Positions 1 to 8,719 of a DNA stretch of 64,000 bases are shown here, piece by piece. The DNA comes from Pantoea vagans (GTDB lineage Bacteria; Pseudomonadota; Gammaproteobacteria; Enterobacterales; Enterobacteriaceae): contig NZ_CP011427.1 of NCBI RefSeq assembly GCF_001506165.1, forward strand, positions 3,410,001 through 3,474,000, written 5' to 3'. Every line of letters begins with the position of its first letter. Positions within the stretch are counted from its first letter, which is position 1. Below the pieces are notes generated by a model. That model was given only the letters and a program-made list of their open reading frames with translations, was not told the DNA's origin and ran no database searches. The translations under genes were made by a program, and so were the position numbers.

Positions 1-856
1 CCATCATGCGCCACACCACCGTTTCTTTCAGATCCTGCTCTTCCGCGGGGCCCATTTTCTGCGCCTGCACCAACTGCGGGATCATCATGCGGGCATTATC
101 CATATCTTCACGCGCTACGCGGGCGAAGGCATAACTGGTGGCCATGCGCGTGAAATCAGTAGGACCGAGACTGCTGGCAAAGGTGGTGACGGTCTGCGGG
201 TTCTGCTGCAGCGCAATCAAGGCGCTGGCAGTGGTCTGGTAATCCGCAGGCAACATTTTAGCGAGGTAGTTAACCAGACTGTCGTTACCCGCTTTCATCG
301 CCAGACGGATGCGTTCGAGGATGGTGATCGGCGACAGTTGTCCAGAAGCTTGCCATACGGAGAACAGCTGGTCGCAGTCGTTCGGCAGCGCTGAACCGCG
401 CAGCCAGATAGCTTTAGCACCATCAAATGCCGCCTGCTGCTGGCCGGTCGCCCATTTGGCGTAATACCAGTTGCAGCGCGCCTGTACGGGTTTCGGCTCA
501 TCCGGGCTGAAGCTCAGCACGCCCTGCCAGTCCTGACGATGCGCCAGCACGTTCACAAAGCGAGTAGAGAGCGAACGCGCGGGCGGCAACGTTGGATATT
601 GCTGAATAAAATTCTTCACTGCCAGCGGCGTTTCCTGATCCAGGTCCTGCGCCAGCAGACGGTACTGTAAATAAGGATAGAGCGGATAGTCCTGCAGCGT
701 GGGCATCAGCTGCGAGACCTGGTCCATTTGATTGTTATCCCAAGCCTGTTTGATCTGTGCATAGCGCTGCCGTTGCTGATCCAGCGAGTCGGCCCACACG
801 CTGCTGGCCGTGCTGACCAGGCAGATTCCTATCATCCAGTTACGCCACTTCTCCAC
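1..856 (-). CDS. slt: Soluble lytic murein transglycosylase Slt, N-terminal part (runs off the window)
   Basis: Periplasmic lytic transglycosylase that cleaves peptidoglycan glycan strands to 1,6-anhydromuropeptides. Only the first ~285 codons are here: a signal peptide (about residues 1-22, ending VWA before DSLDQQ) and the start of the alpha-helical ring domain, with stretches typical of E. coli Slt such as RYAQIKQAWDN, YPLYPYLQYR and LERIRLAMKAGN. The lysozyme-like catalytic domain lies outside the window. I chose the GTG at 854-856 because it gives the family N-terminus (M-E-K) and has a GAGGAG ribosome-binding sequence about 6 bases upstream. An IS element begins 33 bp upstream of this start, so the native promoter has been displaced while the ribosome-binding site remains. 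Confidence 0.93.
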   Translation of the reverse strand, partial: MEKWRNWMIGICLVSTASSVWADSLDQQRQRYAQIKQAWDNNQMDQVSQLMPTLQDYPLYPYLQYRLLAQDLDQETPLAVKNFIQQYPTLPPARSLSTRFVNVLAHRQDWQGVLSFSPDEPKPVQARCNWYYAKWATGQQQAAFDGAKAIWLRGSALPNDCDQLFSVWQASGQLSPITILERIRLAMKAGNDSLVNYLAKMLPADYQTTASALIALQQNPQTVTTFASSLGPTDFTRMATSYAFARVAREDMDNARMMIPQLVQAQKMGPAEEQDLKETVVWRMM

Positions 857-889
857 TCTGCTCTCCTCTCTGCTGCGGTCCAGCTCATA

Positions 890-914
890 TGAACTGAACC
901 CCTTAACCTGGACT
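890..914 (+). repeat. IS terminal inverted repeat (orfB end)
   Basis: Starts TGAACTGAACCC and pairs with the other end of the element at 2316-2340 in inverted orientation; 19 of 25 positions agree. The preceding ATA at 887-889 is the duplicated target. Confidence 0.85.
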
Positions 915-916
915 CT

Positions 917-1750
917 TTAAGTCAGCTTAATTTGATTATGAGTCCGGTACTCCACCGGACTCAGTCCGCCCAGTCCCATCTTTATCCGCTTGTCGTTCCA
1001 GAAGTCTATGTACTCACCGATCGCAGCACTCAGTTCGCTCACACTTCGGAACGTCTTCAGATAAAACATCTCTGTTTTAAGATGCCCAAAGAAGTTCTCT
1101 ATCATCGCATTGTCCAGACAGTTGCCTTTCCTGGACATACTTTGCTGTATTCCTCTCTCTGCGAGTTGACGCCGGTAATATGGCCGCTGGTAATGCCACC
1201 CCTGATCACTGTGCAACAACACGCGGCTCAGGCTACTCAGGTGACTGAACGCCTTTTTCAGCATGCCATCTATCAATGATGCCGTTGCCTTCTGTGAGCC
1301 TTCCCAGGCCACGATTTCATCGTTGTACAGGTCCATTATGGCTGACAGGTAATATTTATCCTCTCCCACTCGGAACTCCGTCACGTCTGTTACCCATTTC
1401 TCTTCAGGCGCTGAAGCAACGAAGTTTCTTTGTAGCAGGTTAGCCACTGTCGGATTCACGCCTCCCCGGTAGGAACAATATTTCTTCCGCCTTACCGGAC
1501 ACTCCAGCGACAGAGCTTTCATCAGCTTAAGGATAGTTTTACCACTGTGACTGTAGCCACATTGTCTGAGAAGCTCGTTAAGCCGCCGGTAGCCATACAG
1601 GCTTCTGTGTTCACTGAACAACCGGAGCATCAGCACCTTAACCTCAGCATATTTATCCGGTATCTGAAGGCGAGCCAGATGATAAAAGAAGGTGCTCCGG
1701 GCCAGTTGAGCCGCTTTCAGCAGCACCGGCAGGCGATGTTGCGTACGCAA
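917..1750 (-). CDS. IS150-group transposase OrfB (DDE integrase domain)
   Basis: Catalytic part of the IS3-family transposase, 277 aa from its first ATG. It has the HTH_21-like N-terminal part (HRSLYGYRRLNELL) and the rve integrase core with the DDE triad: D in WVTDVTEF, D in LHSDQGWHYQ and E in DNAMIENFFGHLKTE. The functional protein is expected to be an OrfAB fusion made by -1 frameshifting at 1789-1795: the OrfB frame stays open from that site through the end of orfA. No stop or deletion interrupts it, so it looks functional. Confidence 0.93.
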   Translation of the reverse strand: MRTQHRLPVLLKAAQLARSTFFYHLARLQIPDKYAEVKVLMLRLFSEHRSLYGYRRLNELLRQCGYSHSGKTILKLMKALSLECPVRRKKYCSYRGGVNPTVANLLQRNFVASAPEEKWVTDVTEFRVGEDKYYLSAIMDLYNDEIVAWEGSQKATASLIDGMLKKAFSHLSSLSRVLLHSDQGWHYQRPYYRRQLAERGIQQSMSRKGNCLDNAMIENFFGHLKTEMFYLKTFRSVSELSAAIGEYIDFWNDKRIKMGLGGLSPVEYRTHNQIKLT

Positions 1751-1755
1751 CAGGT

Positions 1756-2289
1756 TTACCGCCGCTGCTTTTTCAGCGACTCCAGCCGCTTTTTTTCAAG
1801 GAGTATCCCCTGCAGCGTCTTCAGATAGTCATTTTCCGCCCGGAGATATTCGAGCTCCTTCAGCAGTTCTTCAGGCGTTTTATCATCTGCTTTACGAGGC
1901 TTGTCTGGATTAACTGGCATAGATACGCTCCGCTCCGGTTGTGTCGGACAAAAGGCACTGTACCCCTTTAGTCTGAACCGTTTGAGCCAGTTATCAACAG
2001 TGGTATGGGAAGCAATACCAAATCGGGCCGCGAGCCTTGCCGATGTCTCAGGATGGTTGATGGCATAGGTGACAACCTCTCGTTTGAACTCCGGTGAATA
2101 CATCTGAGAGCGGGAGCGGGAACGGGGACGCAGTGCTTCCTCACCGTGGTGAAGATAAAGCTGTATCCAGCGGATAGCATGCGTCCTCGAAACCCCGAAA
2201 TGTTGTGCTGTCCCGCCCTGACCGGCATGACCGTCGAGAAAGTAACGCACGACCTTTAACTTGAATTGAGTGGAATATTTGGGCTTCAT
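1756..2289 (-). CDS. IS150-group transposase OrfA (two helix-turn-helix domains)
   Basis: DNA-binding part of the transposase, 177 aa. Two HTH_Tnp-like units follow each other: residues ~1-55 (KLKVVRYFLDG...GVSRTHAIRWIQLY) and ~60-115 (FKREVVTYAINH...TTVDNWLKRF). A charged C-terminal coiled coil (EELLKELEYLRAENDYLK) is probably the leucine-zipper oligomerisation segment. The reading frame contains an A-AAA-AAG slippery sequence near its end. OrfA alone usually acts as a regulator; the OrfAB fusion transposes. Confidence 0.92.
   Translation of the reverse strand: MKPKYSTQFKLKVVRYFLDGHAGQGGTAQHFGVSRTHAIRWIQLYLHHGEEALRPRSRSRSQMYSPEFKREVVTYAINHPETSARLAARFGIASHTTVDNWLKRFRLKGYSAFCPTQPERSVSMPVNPDKPRKADDKTPEELLKELEYLRAENDYLKTLQGILLEKKRLESLKKQRR
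1789..1795 (-). other. Programmed -1 ribosomal frameshift site A-AAA-AAG
   Basis: On the minus strand, seven A residues followed by G lie so that the orfA frame reads AAA AAG preceded by A, the classic X-XXY-YYZ heptamer. A -1 shift here moves ribosomes into the orfB frame, which has no stop between this point and orfB. The phase of orfB relative to orfA (-1) was checked from the coordinates. Confidence 0.85.
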
Positions 2290-2315
2290 GATTTATCCCC
2301 ATTATGTCGTTTTAC

Positions 2316-2340
2316 AGTCCAACATTATGGGTTCAGTCCA
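2316..2340 (-). repeat. IS terminal inverted repeat (orfA end)
   Basis: Read on the minus strand it starts TGGACTGAACCC and matches the left end at 890-914. The ATA at 2341-2343 that follows repeats 887-889. Confidence 0.85.
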
Positions 2341-2431
2341 ATATCAGACCCCCTTCATGCTAACTAAGCCCATCCACTCTTGCCATGTTCTTCACAAAAT
2401 TTACGCAGGCGCACCGCGATCGCACAACTTC

Positions 2432-2448
2432 TGCGCTTTGATTGTGCA
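2432..2448 (+). promoter_or_regulatory. NtrC-type enhancer site
   Basis: TGCGC-N7-GTGCA is a 17-bp dyad matching the NtrC consensus TGCAC-N7-GTGCA in 9 of 10 fixed positions. It is centred about 97 bp before the expected start of a sigma-54 transcript, the usual enhancer distance. A weaker half-site (GCACC at 2411-2415) lies just upstream, so a pair of sites is possible. Confidence 0.7.
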
Positions 2449-2511
2449 ATCTTTCATCACAAAAACTTATTACACGTGAATTAATTATTAAAAATCATCA
2501 TGTTATAAAAA

Positions 2512-2527
2512 TGGCACGCGCTTTGCT
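2512..2527 (+). promoter_or_regulatory. Sigma-54 (RpoN) promoter of the urea operon
   Basis: TGGCACG-N4-TTGCT matches the -24/-12 consensus fully, including the invariant GG and GC and their spacing. It is the only promoter-like signal between the IS element and the first urea gene. Transcription should begin near 2537, giving a leader of about 30 bases before the ATG at 2567. With the NtrC-type site upstream this predicts induction under nitrogen limitation. Confidence 0.85.
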
Positions 2528-2566
2528 CTATTGAATTCCATCTTGTATACCAGTTGGAATTCACTC

Positions 2567-4363
2567 ATGGCATCAACCTTCGGCTACACGCTTCAGGATT
2601 GGCAACACCGCTACCAGCAGGACCCGCAGAGCATTACCTCACTGTTGGCCGCGCACCTCGACGCTCTCGACCAGCAGGATAACGCGTGGCTTTACCTTGC
2701 CACGCCGGCGCAATTGCAGGCACAAATCGAGCCGCTACTGGCCAGCTACCTGCGTAATCCTGCGGCGCTGCCTTTGTTTGGCGTGCCCTTTGCCGTGAAA
2801 GACAATATTGATGTCGCTGGCTGGCCCACCAGCGCGGCCTGCCCAGCCTTTACTTACACCGCCGAAGCCGATGCCTTTGTTGTCGCACAGTTAAAAGCCG
2901 CAGGTGCGGTGGTTATCGGTAAAACTAACCTCGACCAATATGCGACAGGTTTAGTGGGCACTCGTTCCCCGTATGGCGCGGTGAGCAACACATTTAATCC
3001 AGAATATGTCAGTGGCGGATCAAGTTCGGGTTCGGCGTCGGTGCTGGCACGCGGTCTGGTCGGCTTTTCACTTGGCACAGACACCGCCGGATCGGGCCGC
3101 GTACCGGCTGGTTTTAATAACATTGTCGGGCTCAAGCCCACCAAAGGCTGGTTCTCTGCCAGCGGCGTGGTGCCCGCCTGCCGCCTGAACGATACCATTT
3201 CCGTTTTTGCATTAACGGTAGAAGATGCCTTCGCTGTCGCCACCGCCGCAGGTGGCTACGATGCCGGGGATGCTTATTCGCGCAGCAACCCGCATACCGC
3301 GCCCGCCAGCTTCAAAGCGCAGCCAGATTTTGCTATTCCCGCTTCGCCAGAGTTCTTTGGCGATAAACAGGCTGAAGCGGCCTGGGATAGCGCCCTTGCG
3401 CAGTTGCAAGCGACTGGCGCCACTTTGCACGCCATTGATTTCACGCCATTCCACCAGTTAGCGGAGCAGCTCTACTACGGCCCGTGGGTCGCCGAGCGTA
3501 CCGTCGCGGTGGGTGAGATGATCAACCGCCCGGAAGAGATGGATCCGGTGGTGTATGGCATTGTCAGCAGCGGCCTGAAATACACCGCGGTCGAAGCCTA
3601 TCAGGCCGAATATCTGCGCGCCGAACTGACGCGCCAAATCCAGCAAACGCTGGCGCAGTTTGATGCGCTGGTGGTGCCAACCTCCCCCACCATCCATACG
3701 CTGGAAGAGATGAAACAGGAGCCGGTGCACTACAACTCGCAGTTCGGCACCTACACCAACTTCACCAACCTCGCCGATCTCAGTGCCCTGGCCCTGCCCG
3801 GCCCGTTCCGTGCCGATGGTTTGCCTGCTGGCATCACCTTGATTGCTCCCGCCTGGCAGGATCGCGCACTGGCGGGCTTTGGCATGCATTGGCAGCAGCA
3901 GATGGCGTTGACGCTGGGTGCCACCGGCAAACCACAACCTGCTCAGCACTCATCCTTACCAGTCTCAGCCGATCACGTGCGCGTGGCGGTGGTCGGTGCG
4001 CATCTCACTGGCATGCCGCTCAATTTCCAGCTCACCACCCGCCATGCGGTGTTAGTGGAAGAGACGCAAACCGCCAGCAACTATCGCCTGTTTGCCCTGC
4101 TCGATGGCCCGATTAAGAAGCCTGGCCTATTGCGCGGCGACAGCGGTGCAGCGATTACCGTTGAGCTGTGGGATATCCCGCTGGCGCGCTTTGGTGAGTT
4201 TGTGGCAGAAATCCCGGCCCCGCTCGGCATCGGCTCACTGACGCTGGCTGATGGCCGCACGGTGAAAGGCTTTATCTGCGAACCGGCGGTGCTGGCACAG
4301 GCGCTGGAAATCACTGAATTCGGCGGCTGGCGTAACTGGCTGGCCTCCCAGGGGAGTAAATAA
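2567..4363 (+). CDS. atzF: Allophanate hydrolase
   Basis: Second enzyme of ATP-dependent urea breakdown: hydrolyses allophanate to ammonia and carbon dioxide. The 598-aa protein has an amidase-signature domain (about residues 1-430) with the Lys-cisSer-Ser triad visible as K78 (VKDNID), S152 (GGSSSGSA) and S176 (GTDTAGSGR), spaced as in AtzF. A C-terminal domain of about 150 residues is typical of this family. I preferred the ATG at 2567 (GGAA seven bases upstream) over an in-frame TTG at 2531, which lies before the predicted sigma-54 transcription start. The urea carboxylase gene follows after 2 bp, so the two are translationally linked. Confidence 0.93.
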   Translation: MASTFGYTLQDWQHRYQQDPQSITSLLAAHLDALDQQDNAWLYLATPAQLQAQIEPLLASYLRNPAALPLFGVPFAVKDNIDVAGWPTSAACPAFTYTAEADAFVVAQLKAAGAVVIGKTNLDQYATGLVGTRSPYGAVSNTFNPEYVSGGSSSGSASVLARGLVGFSLGTDTAGSGRVPAGFNNIVGLKPTKGWFSASGVVPACRLNDTISVFALTVEDAFAVATAAGGYDAGDAYSRSNPHTAPASFKAQPDFAIPASPEFFGDKQAEAAWDSALAQLQATGATLHAIDFTPFHQLAEQLYYGPWVAERTVAVGEMINRPEEMDPVVYGIVSSGLKYTAVEAYQAEYLRAELTRQIQQTLAQFDALVVPTSPTIHTLEEMKQEPVHYNSQFGTYTNFTNLADLSALALPGPFRADGLPAGITLIAPAWQDRALAGFGMHWQQQMALTLGATGKPQPAQHSSLPVSADHVRVAVVGAHLTGMPLNFQLTTRHAVLVEETQTASNYRLFALLDGPIKKPGLLRGDSGAAITVELWDIPLARFGEFVAEIPAPLGIGSLTLADGRTVKGFICEPAVLAQALEITEFGGWRNWLASQGSK

Positions 4364-4365
4364 AC

Positions 4366-7300
4366 ATGTTCAGCACCGTACTGATTGCCAACCGTGGCGA
4401 GATCGCCTGCCGTGCCATTCGTACCCTCAAGCGCCTCGGCGTGAAGAGCGTTGCAGTGTATTCAGATGCCGATCGCAATGCGCGCCACGTTAAAGAAGCC
4501 GACGTGGCGATTGCGCTGGGCGGTGATAAGGCCAGCGACAGCTATTTACGCATCGATAAAATTCTGGCGGCGGCCAAAGAGACCGGCGCAGAAGCCATCT
4601 GGCCAGGTTACGGTTTCCTCTCTGAAAGCCTGCCGTTTGCCGCCGCTTGTGAAGAGGCCGGTATCGCCTTTGTCGGCCCTACGGCGCATCAGATTGGTGA
4701 GTTTGGTCTGAAACACCGTGCACGTGAACTGGCTGCCAATGCCGGCGTACCGATGACACCGGGCACACCGTTATTGAACTCGCTGGAGGAAGCACTCAGC
4801 GCGGCGGAAAACATTGGTTATCCGGTGATGTTGAAAAGCACGGCGGGCGGCGGCGGCATTGGTTTAACCCGCTGTGATGACGCCGAAGCGCTGCGCAATG
4901 CGTGGGAAAGTGTGCGTCGCCTCGGCGAACAGTTCTTTAGTGATGCCGGCGTGTTCCTTGAGCGCTTTATCGACCGCGCACGCCACGTCGAGGTCCAGAT
5001 CTTTGGTGATGGCAGCGGTAAGGTGATCGCATTGGGCGAGCGCGACTGCTCGCTGCAACGCCGTAACCAGAAAGTGGTGGAAGAGACCCCAGCACCGAAT
5101 CTTCCGCAGGCCACACGTGAAGCGTTGCTGGCCTCAGCGGTGCGCCTTGGTGAGCTGGTGAGCTACCGCAGCGCGGGTACGGTGGAATATATCTATGATG
5201 CCGAAAAAGACGCCTTCTACTTCCTCGAAGTGAATACCCGTTTGCAGGTGGAGCATCCGGTCACCGAATGTGTCACCGGACTCGATCTGGTCGAATGCAT
5301 GCTGATGGTCGCAGCGGGCGATGCCATCGACTGGGCACGCCTGCAACAGGCGCCACAGGGTGCCTCGATTGAAGTGCGTATCTACGCCGAAGATCCGCTG
5401 AAGAACTTCCAGCCAAGCCCTGGTGTGCTGACCGGCGTCTCCTTCCCGGACGATGTGCGCGTGGATGGCTGGATCGATACCGGTACTGAGGTATCCGCGT
5501 TTTACGATCCCATGGTGGCCAAACTTATCGTGCAGGCGGATACCCGAGAAGCGGCTCTGGCGAAGATGCAACAGGCGCTGGATGCCACGCAGTTGCACGG
5601 CATTGCGACCAACCTTGATTACCTGCGCCAAATCATCGCCACTGAAGCCTTCCAGAGCGGCAAGGTGTGGACGCGCTTCCTCGACAGCTTCACGCCATCT
5701 GCCAGCGTGATTGAAGTGCTGCAGCCGGGCACCTTCAGCAGCATCCAGGATTTTCCTGGCCGTCTCGGCTATTGGGATATCGGCGTACCGCCTTCTGGCC
5801 CGATGGATGACTTTGCATTCCGCCTGGCTAACCGCATCGTCGGCAACCACGATAGCGCCGCGGGACTGGAATTTACCCTGCAAGGGCCGACACTGCGCTT
5901 CCACAGCGATGCGGTGATTGCCCTGACCGGTGCAGATTGCCCGGCGGAACTGGATGGCGAGAGCCTGACCTACTGGCATCCGATTCAGGTCAAAGCGGGC
6001 CAGGTGCTGACTTTGGGTCGCGCGCAGAGCGGCTGCCGCACCTATCTTGCGGTGCGCAACGGCTTTGACGTGCCAGAGTACCTCGGCAGCCGTTCTACCT
6101 TCTCACTCGGCCAGTTTGGCGGGCATGCCGGACGCACTTTGCGCGTGGCCGATATGCTGCCCATCTCCCAGCCGTTGCTGGCGGCTTGCACCACGCCTGC
6201 GCCGGTCAGCGAACCGCAAGCACTCGATCATGCCTTGGTGCCGCATTACGGCACCGAGTGGCGTATCGGCGTACTCTACGGGCCGCATGGCGCGCCGGAT
6301 TTCTTCACCCAAGCCGCCATCGACGAGTTCTTTGCCAGCGACTGGCAGGTGCATTACAACTCCAACCGTTTAGGCGTGCGTCTGGTGGGGCCAAAACCGA
6401 CCTGGACCCGCGCCAACGGCGGTGAAGCTGGGCTGCACCCTTCCAACGTCCATGACTGCGAATACGCAATTGGCGCGGTGAACTTCACTGGTGACTTCCC
6501 GGTGATCCTGACCCATGACGGCCCAAGCCTCGGCGGGTTTGTCTGTCCTGTGACTATCGCAAAAGCGGAATTGTGGAAAGTCGGCCAGGTCAAACCGGGC
6601 GACACCATTCGCTTCCATCCAATCAGTGCGGATGAAGCGGTCGCGCTGGAAAAAGCGCAAGCGCAGAGCGTTGAGACGCTGCGCAGCCATCATGCGACCA
6701 CCTTTGACGTGCCTTCCTTAGCGGTCACTGAATTCGGCTCCGCGACCTTGCTGGCAGCACTCCCAGCGACAGAAACCACGCCAACGGCGGTTTATCGCCA
6801 GGCGGGCGACAAATATGTGCTGATTGAATATGGCGACAACGTACTGGATCTGGCGCTGCGCCTGCGCGTGCATCTGCTGATGAACGCTCTGCGCGAGCGC
6901 GCCGTTCCCGGTGTCGAGGAGCTTTCACCCGGCGTGCGTTCACTGCAGGTGCGCTATGACAGCCTGATCCTCAGCCAGAAACAGCTGATGAACCTGCTGC
7001 TGGAGCTGGAAGCCGGACTGGGCGATGTGAGCCAGCTAAAAGTGCCGTCACGTATCGTCTGGATGCCAATGGCTTTCGAAGACAGCGCCACACTCGGTGC
7101 TGTGGAACGCTACAAAGAAACCGTCCGTGCCACTGCGCCATGGCTGCCAAACAACGTTGATTTTATCCAGCGCATTAACGGCCTGGAGAGTCGCGAAACG
7201 GTACGTGACACGATCTTTGACGCCAGCTATCTGATTCTGGGTCTGGGGGATGTGTACCTGGGCGCGCCTTGTGCGGTGCCGATCGATCCGCGCCATCGCC

Positions 7301-7983
7301 TGCTCAGCTCTAAATACAGCCCGGCGCGTACCTTCACTGCCGAAGGCACGGTGGGCATTGGCGGCATGTACATGTGCATCTACGGCATGGACTCCCCCGG
7401 CGGTTATCAGCTGGTGGGCCGCACGCTGCCGATCTGGAACAAATTCCTCAAGAACGATCAGTTCGCGGCGGATGAGCCATGGCTACTGCACTTCTTCGAT
7501 CAGGTGCGCTTCTATCCGGTCACTGAAGATGAGTTAACCCAACTGCGCGATGACTTCCGTGAAGGCCGTGCGACGGTACGCATCGAAGAGACTCTGTTTG
7601 ATTTCGCGGCCCATCAGCAGTTCCTGAACGATAACGCGGATTCGATTGCTGCCTTCCGGCAGCGCCAGTCAGCGGCCTTTGAGCAGGAAGTGACGCTGTG
7701 GGCGCAGGAAGAGCAGAACGCGCCACTCACCAGTGAAGAGACACTGATTGCACCCGAAGCCGATGACGATGCGCTGGCGGTGTGCGCCGACATGAACGGC
7801 AACATCTGGAAAGTGCTGGTGCAGCCGGGTGACGCGGTCGAAGCCGGTCAGACCATCATTATTGTCGAAGCGATGAAAATGGAACTGGCGATTGTCGCGC
7901 CGCAAGCCGGCACGGTGAAACGCATTGCCTGCCAGGCAGGACGTCCGGTGAGCCCGGGCGACACCCTGCTGTGGCTGGAATAA
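4366..7983 (+). CDS. uca: Urea carboxylase (biotin-dependent)
   Basis: Carboxylates urea to allophanate using ATP, bicarbonate and biotin. The 1205-aa chain has, in order: a biotin carboxylase domain (1-450, with STAGGGGIGL and HVEVQIFGDG), a KipA-like AHS2 domain (from about 455, PGTFSSIQDFPGRLGYWD), a KipI-like AHS1 domain (about 800-1060), and a C-terminal biotinyl domain with EAMKME, the biotin lysine being K1171. Length and order match single-chain bacterial urea carboxylases. Many family members act on guanidine; those clusters carry DUF1989 carboxyguanidine deiminase subunits, which are absent here, and the urea transporter is present, so urea is the likelier substrate. That choice is inference. 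Confidence 0.93.
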   Translation: MFSTVLIANRGEIACRAIRTLKRLGVKSVAVYSDADRNARHVKEADVAIALGGDKASDSYLRIDKILAAAKETGAEAIWPGYGFLSESLPFAAACEEAGIAFVGPTAHQIGEFGLKHRARELAANAGVPMTPGTPLLNSLEEALSAAENIGYPVMLKSTAGGGGIGLTRCDDAEALRNAWESVRRLGEQFFSDAGVFLERFIDRARHVEVQIFGDGSGKVIALGERDCSLQRRNQKVVEETPAPNLPQATREALLASAVRLGELVSYRSAGTVEYIYDAEKDAFYFLEVNTRLQVEHPVTECVTGLDLVECMLMVAAGDAIDWARLQQAPQGASIEVRIYAEDPLKNFQPSPGVLTGVSFPDDVRVDGWIDTGTEVSAFYDPMVAKLIVQADTREAALAKMQQALDATQLHGIATNLDYLRQIIATEAFQSGKVWTRFLDSFTPSASVIEVLQPGTFSSIQDFPGRLGYWDIGVPPSGPMDDFAFRLANRIVGNHDSAAGLEFTLQGPTLRFHSDAVIALTGADCPAELDGESLTYWHPIQVKAGQVLTLGRAQSGCRTYLAVRNGFDVPEYLGSRSTFSLGQFGGHAGRTLRVADMLPISQPLLAACTTPAPVSEPQALDHALVPHYGTEWRIGVLYGPHGAPDFFTQAAIDEFFASDWQVHYNSNRLGVRLVGPKPTWTRANGGEAGLHPSNVHDCEYAIGAVNFTGDFPVILTHDGPSLGGFVCPVTIAKAELWKVGQVKPGDTIRFHPISADEAVALEKAQAQSVETLRSHHATTFDVPSLAVTEFGSATLLAALPATETTPTAVYRQAGDKYVLIEYGDNVLDLALRLRVHLLMNALRERAVPGVEELSPGVRSLQVRYDSLILSQKQLMNLLLELEAGLGDVSQLKVPSRIVWMPMAFEDSATLGAVERYKETVRATAPWLPNNVDFIQRINGLESRETVRDTIFDASYLILGLGDVYLGAPCAVPIDPRHRLLSSKYSPARTFTAEGTVGIGGMYMCIYGMDSPGGYQLVGRTLPIWNKFLKNDQFAADEPWLLHFFDQVRFYPVTEDELTQLRDDFREGRATVRIEETLFDFAAHQQFLNDNADSIAAFRQRQSAAFEQEVTLWAQEEQNAPLTSEETLIAPEADDDALAVCADMNGNIWKVLVQPGDAVEAGQTIIIVEAMKMELAIVAPQAGTVKRIACQAGRPVSPGDTLLWLE

Positions 7984-7992
7984 GGAGCTGAC

Positions 7993-8691
7993 ATGAACCC
8001 AAGCCCACGCAGCAAAGGCCGTCCAGAAGCGCTGGCGGAGAAGGTCTACCAGGCACTGAAACAGGACATATTTGAGTTCCGTTTAATGCCTGGAGACCGC
8101 TTCAGTGAAAACGAAATCGCCGAACGGCTGGAGGTCAGCCGTACGCCAGTGCGTCAGGCGCTGTTCTGGCTGGAGCGCGAGGGCTATGTCGAAGTGTGGT
8201 TCCGCAGCGGCTGGCAGGTGAAGCCGTTCGATTTCGAATATTTCGAAGAACTGTACGACTTCCGTACCGTGCTGGAGCGCGAAGCGGTGCGCCGTTTGTG
8301 TGCACTGCCGCCGCTGGCCTGTGCTGAAGTCCTCACCACTTTGAAAAGCTTCTGGATTGATGCACCACGTCTGGAGGACGGCAAGGCTGTATCGGCGCAT
8401 GACGAAGCCTTTCATATGGCGCTGGTGGCGGCGGCCGGTAATCAGGAAATGGCGCGCATCCACGCCGAGTTGACCGAAAAAATTCGCATTATCCGCCGCC
8501 TCGACTTCACGCGAGATGACCGGGTAGACGCGACTTACCGTGAACATGCCCAGATTTTACGGGCGATTTTCCAGCAACAAACCGAGGAGGCACAGCGCAT
8601 TTTAACCGACCACATCGCCGTCAGTAAGGCAGAGGTCAGAAAGATCACATTGCATATGTTACAGCAGGCCCGGCTTCAACCCATTGAATAA
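7993..8691 (+). CDS. GntR-family transcriptional regulator (FCD domain)
   Basis: 232 aa. The N-terminal winged HTH (residues ~12-75, SENEIAERLEVSRTPVRQAL) is followed by an all-helical FCD ligand-binding domain (~90-220) with likely metal-binding Asp/His positions (HDEAFHMALV, REHAQILRAI, LTDHI). The start ATG is preceded by AAGGAG and lies 9 bp after urea carboxylase, so it is part of the operon. It probably controls this operon, perhaps in response to a urea-pathway metabolite; the effector cannot be told from sequence. Confidence 0.88.
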   Translation: MNPSPRSKGRPEALAEKVYQALKQDIFEFRLMPGDRFSENEIAERLEVSRTPVRQALFWLEREGYVEVWFRSGWQVKPFDFEYFEELYDFRTVLEREAVRRLCALPPLACAEVLTTLKSFWIDAPRLEDGKAVSAHDEAFHMALVAAAGNQEMARIHAELTEKIRIIRRLDFTRDDRVDATYREHAQILRAIFQQQTEEAQRILTDHIAVSKAEVRKITLHMLQQARLQPIE

Positions 8692-8719
8692 AAACACTAA
8701 CACATTTAGAGGGTTAACG

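Larger units (their letters stand above)
890..2340 (-). mobile_element. IS3-family insertion sequence, IS150 group, 1451 bp, apparently intact
   Basis: The element carries orfA and orfB in the usual overlapping-frame layout, transcribed on the minus strand. Its ends begin TG and finish CA and form imperfect inverted repeats (19 of 25 positions match). It is flanked by the 3-bp direct repeat ATA (887-889 and 2341-2343), consistent with a target duplication. Length and the two-HTH OrfA are typical of the IS150 group. No frame disruption is seen beyond the programmed frameshift, so it may be active. It sits in the slt upstream region. Confidence 0.93.
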
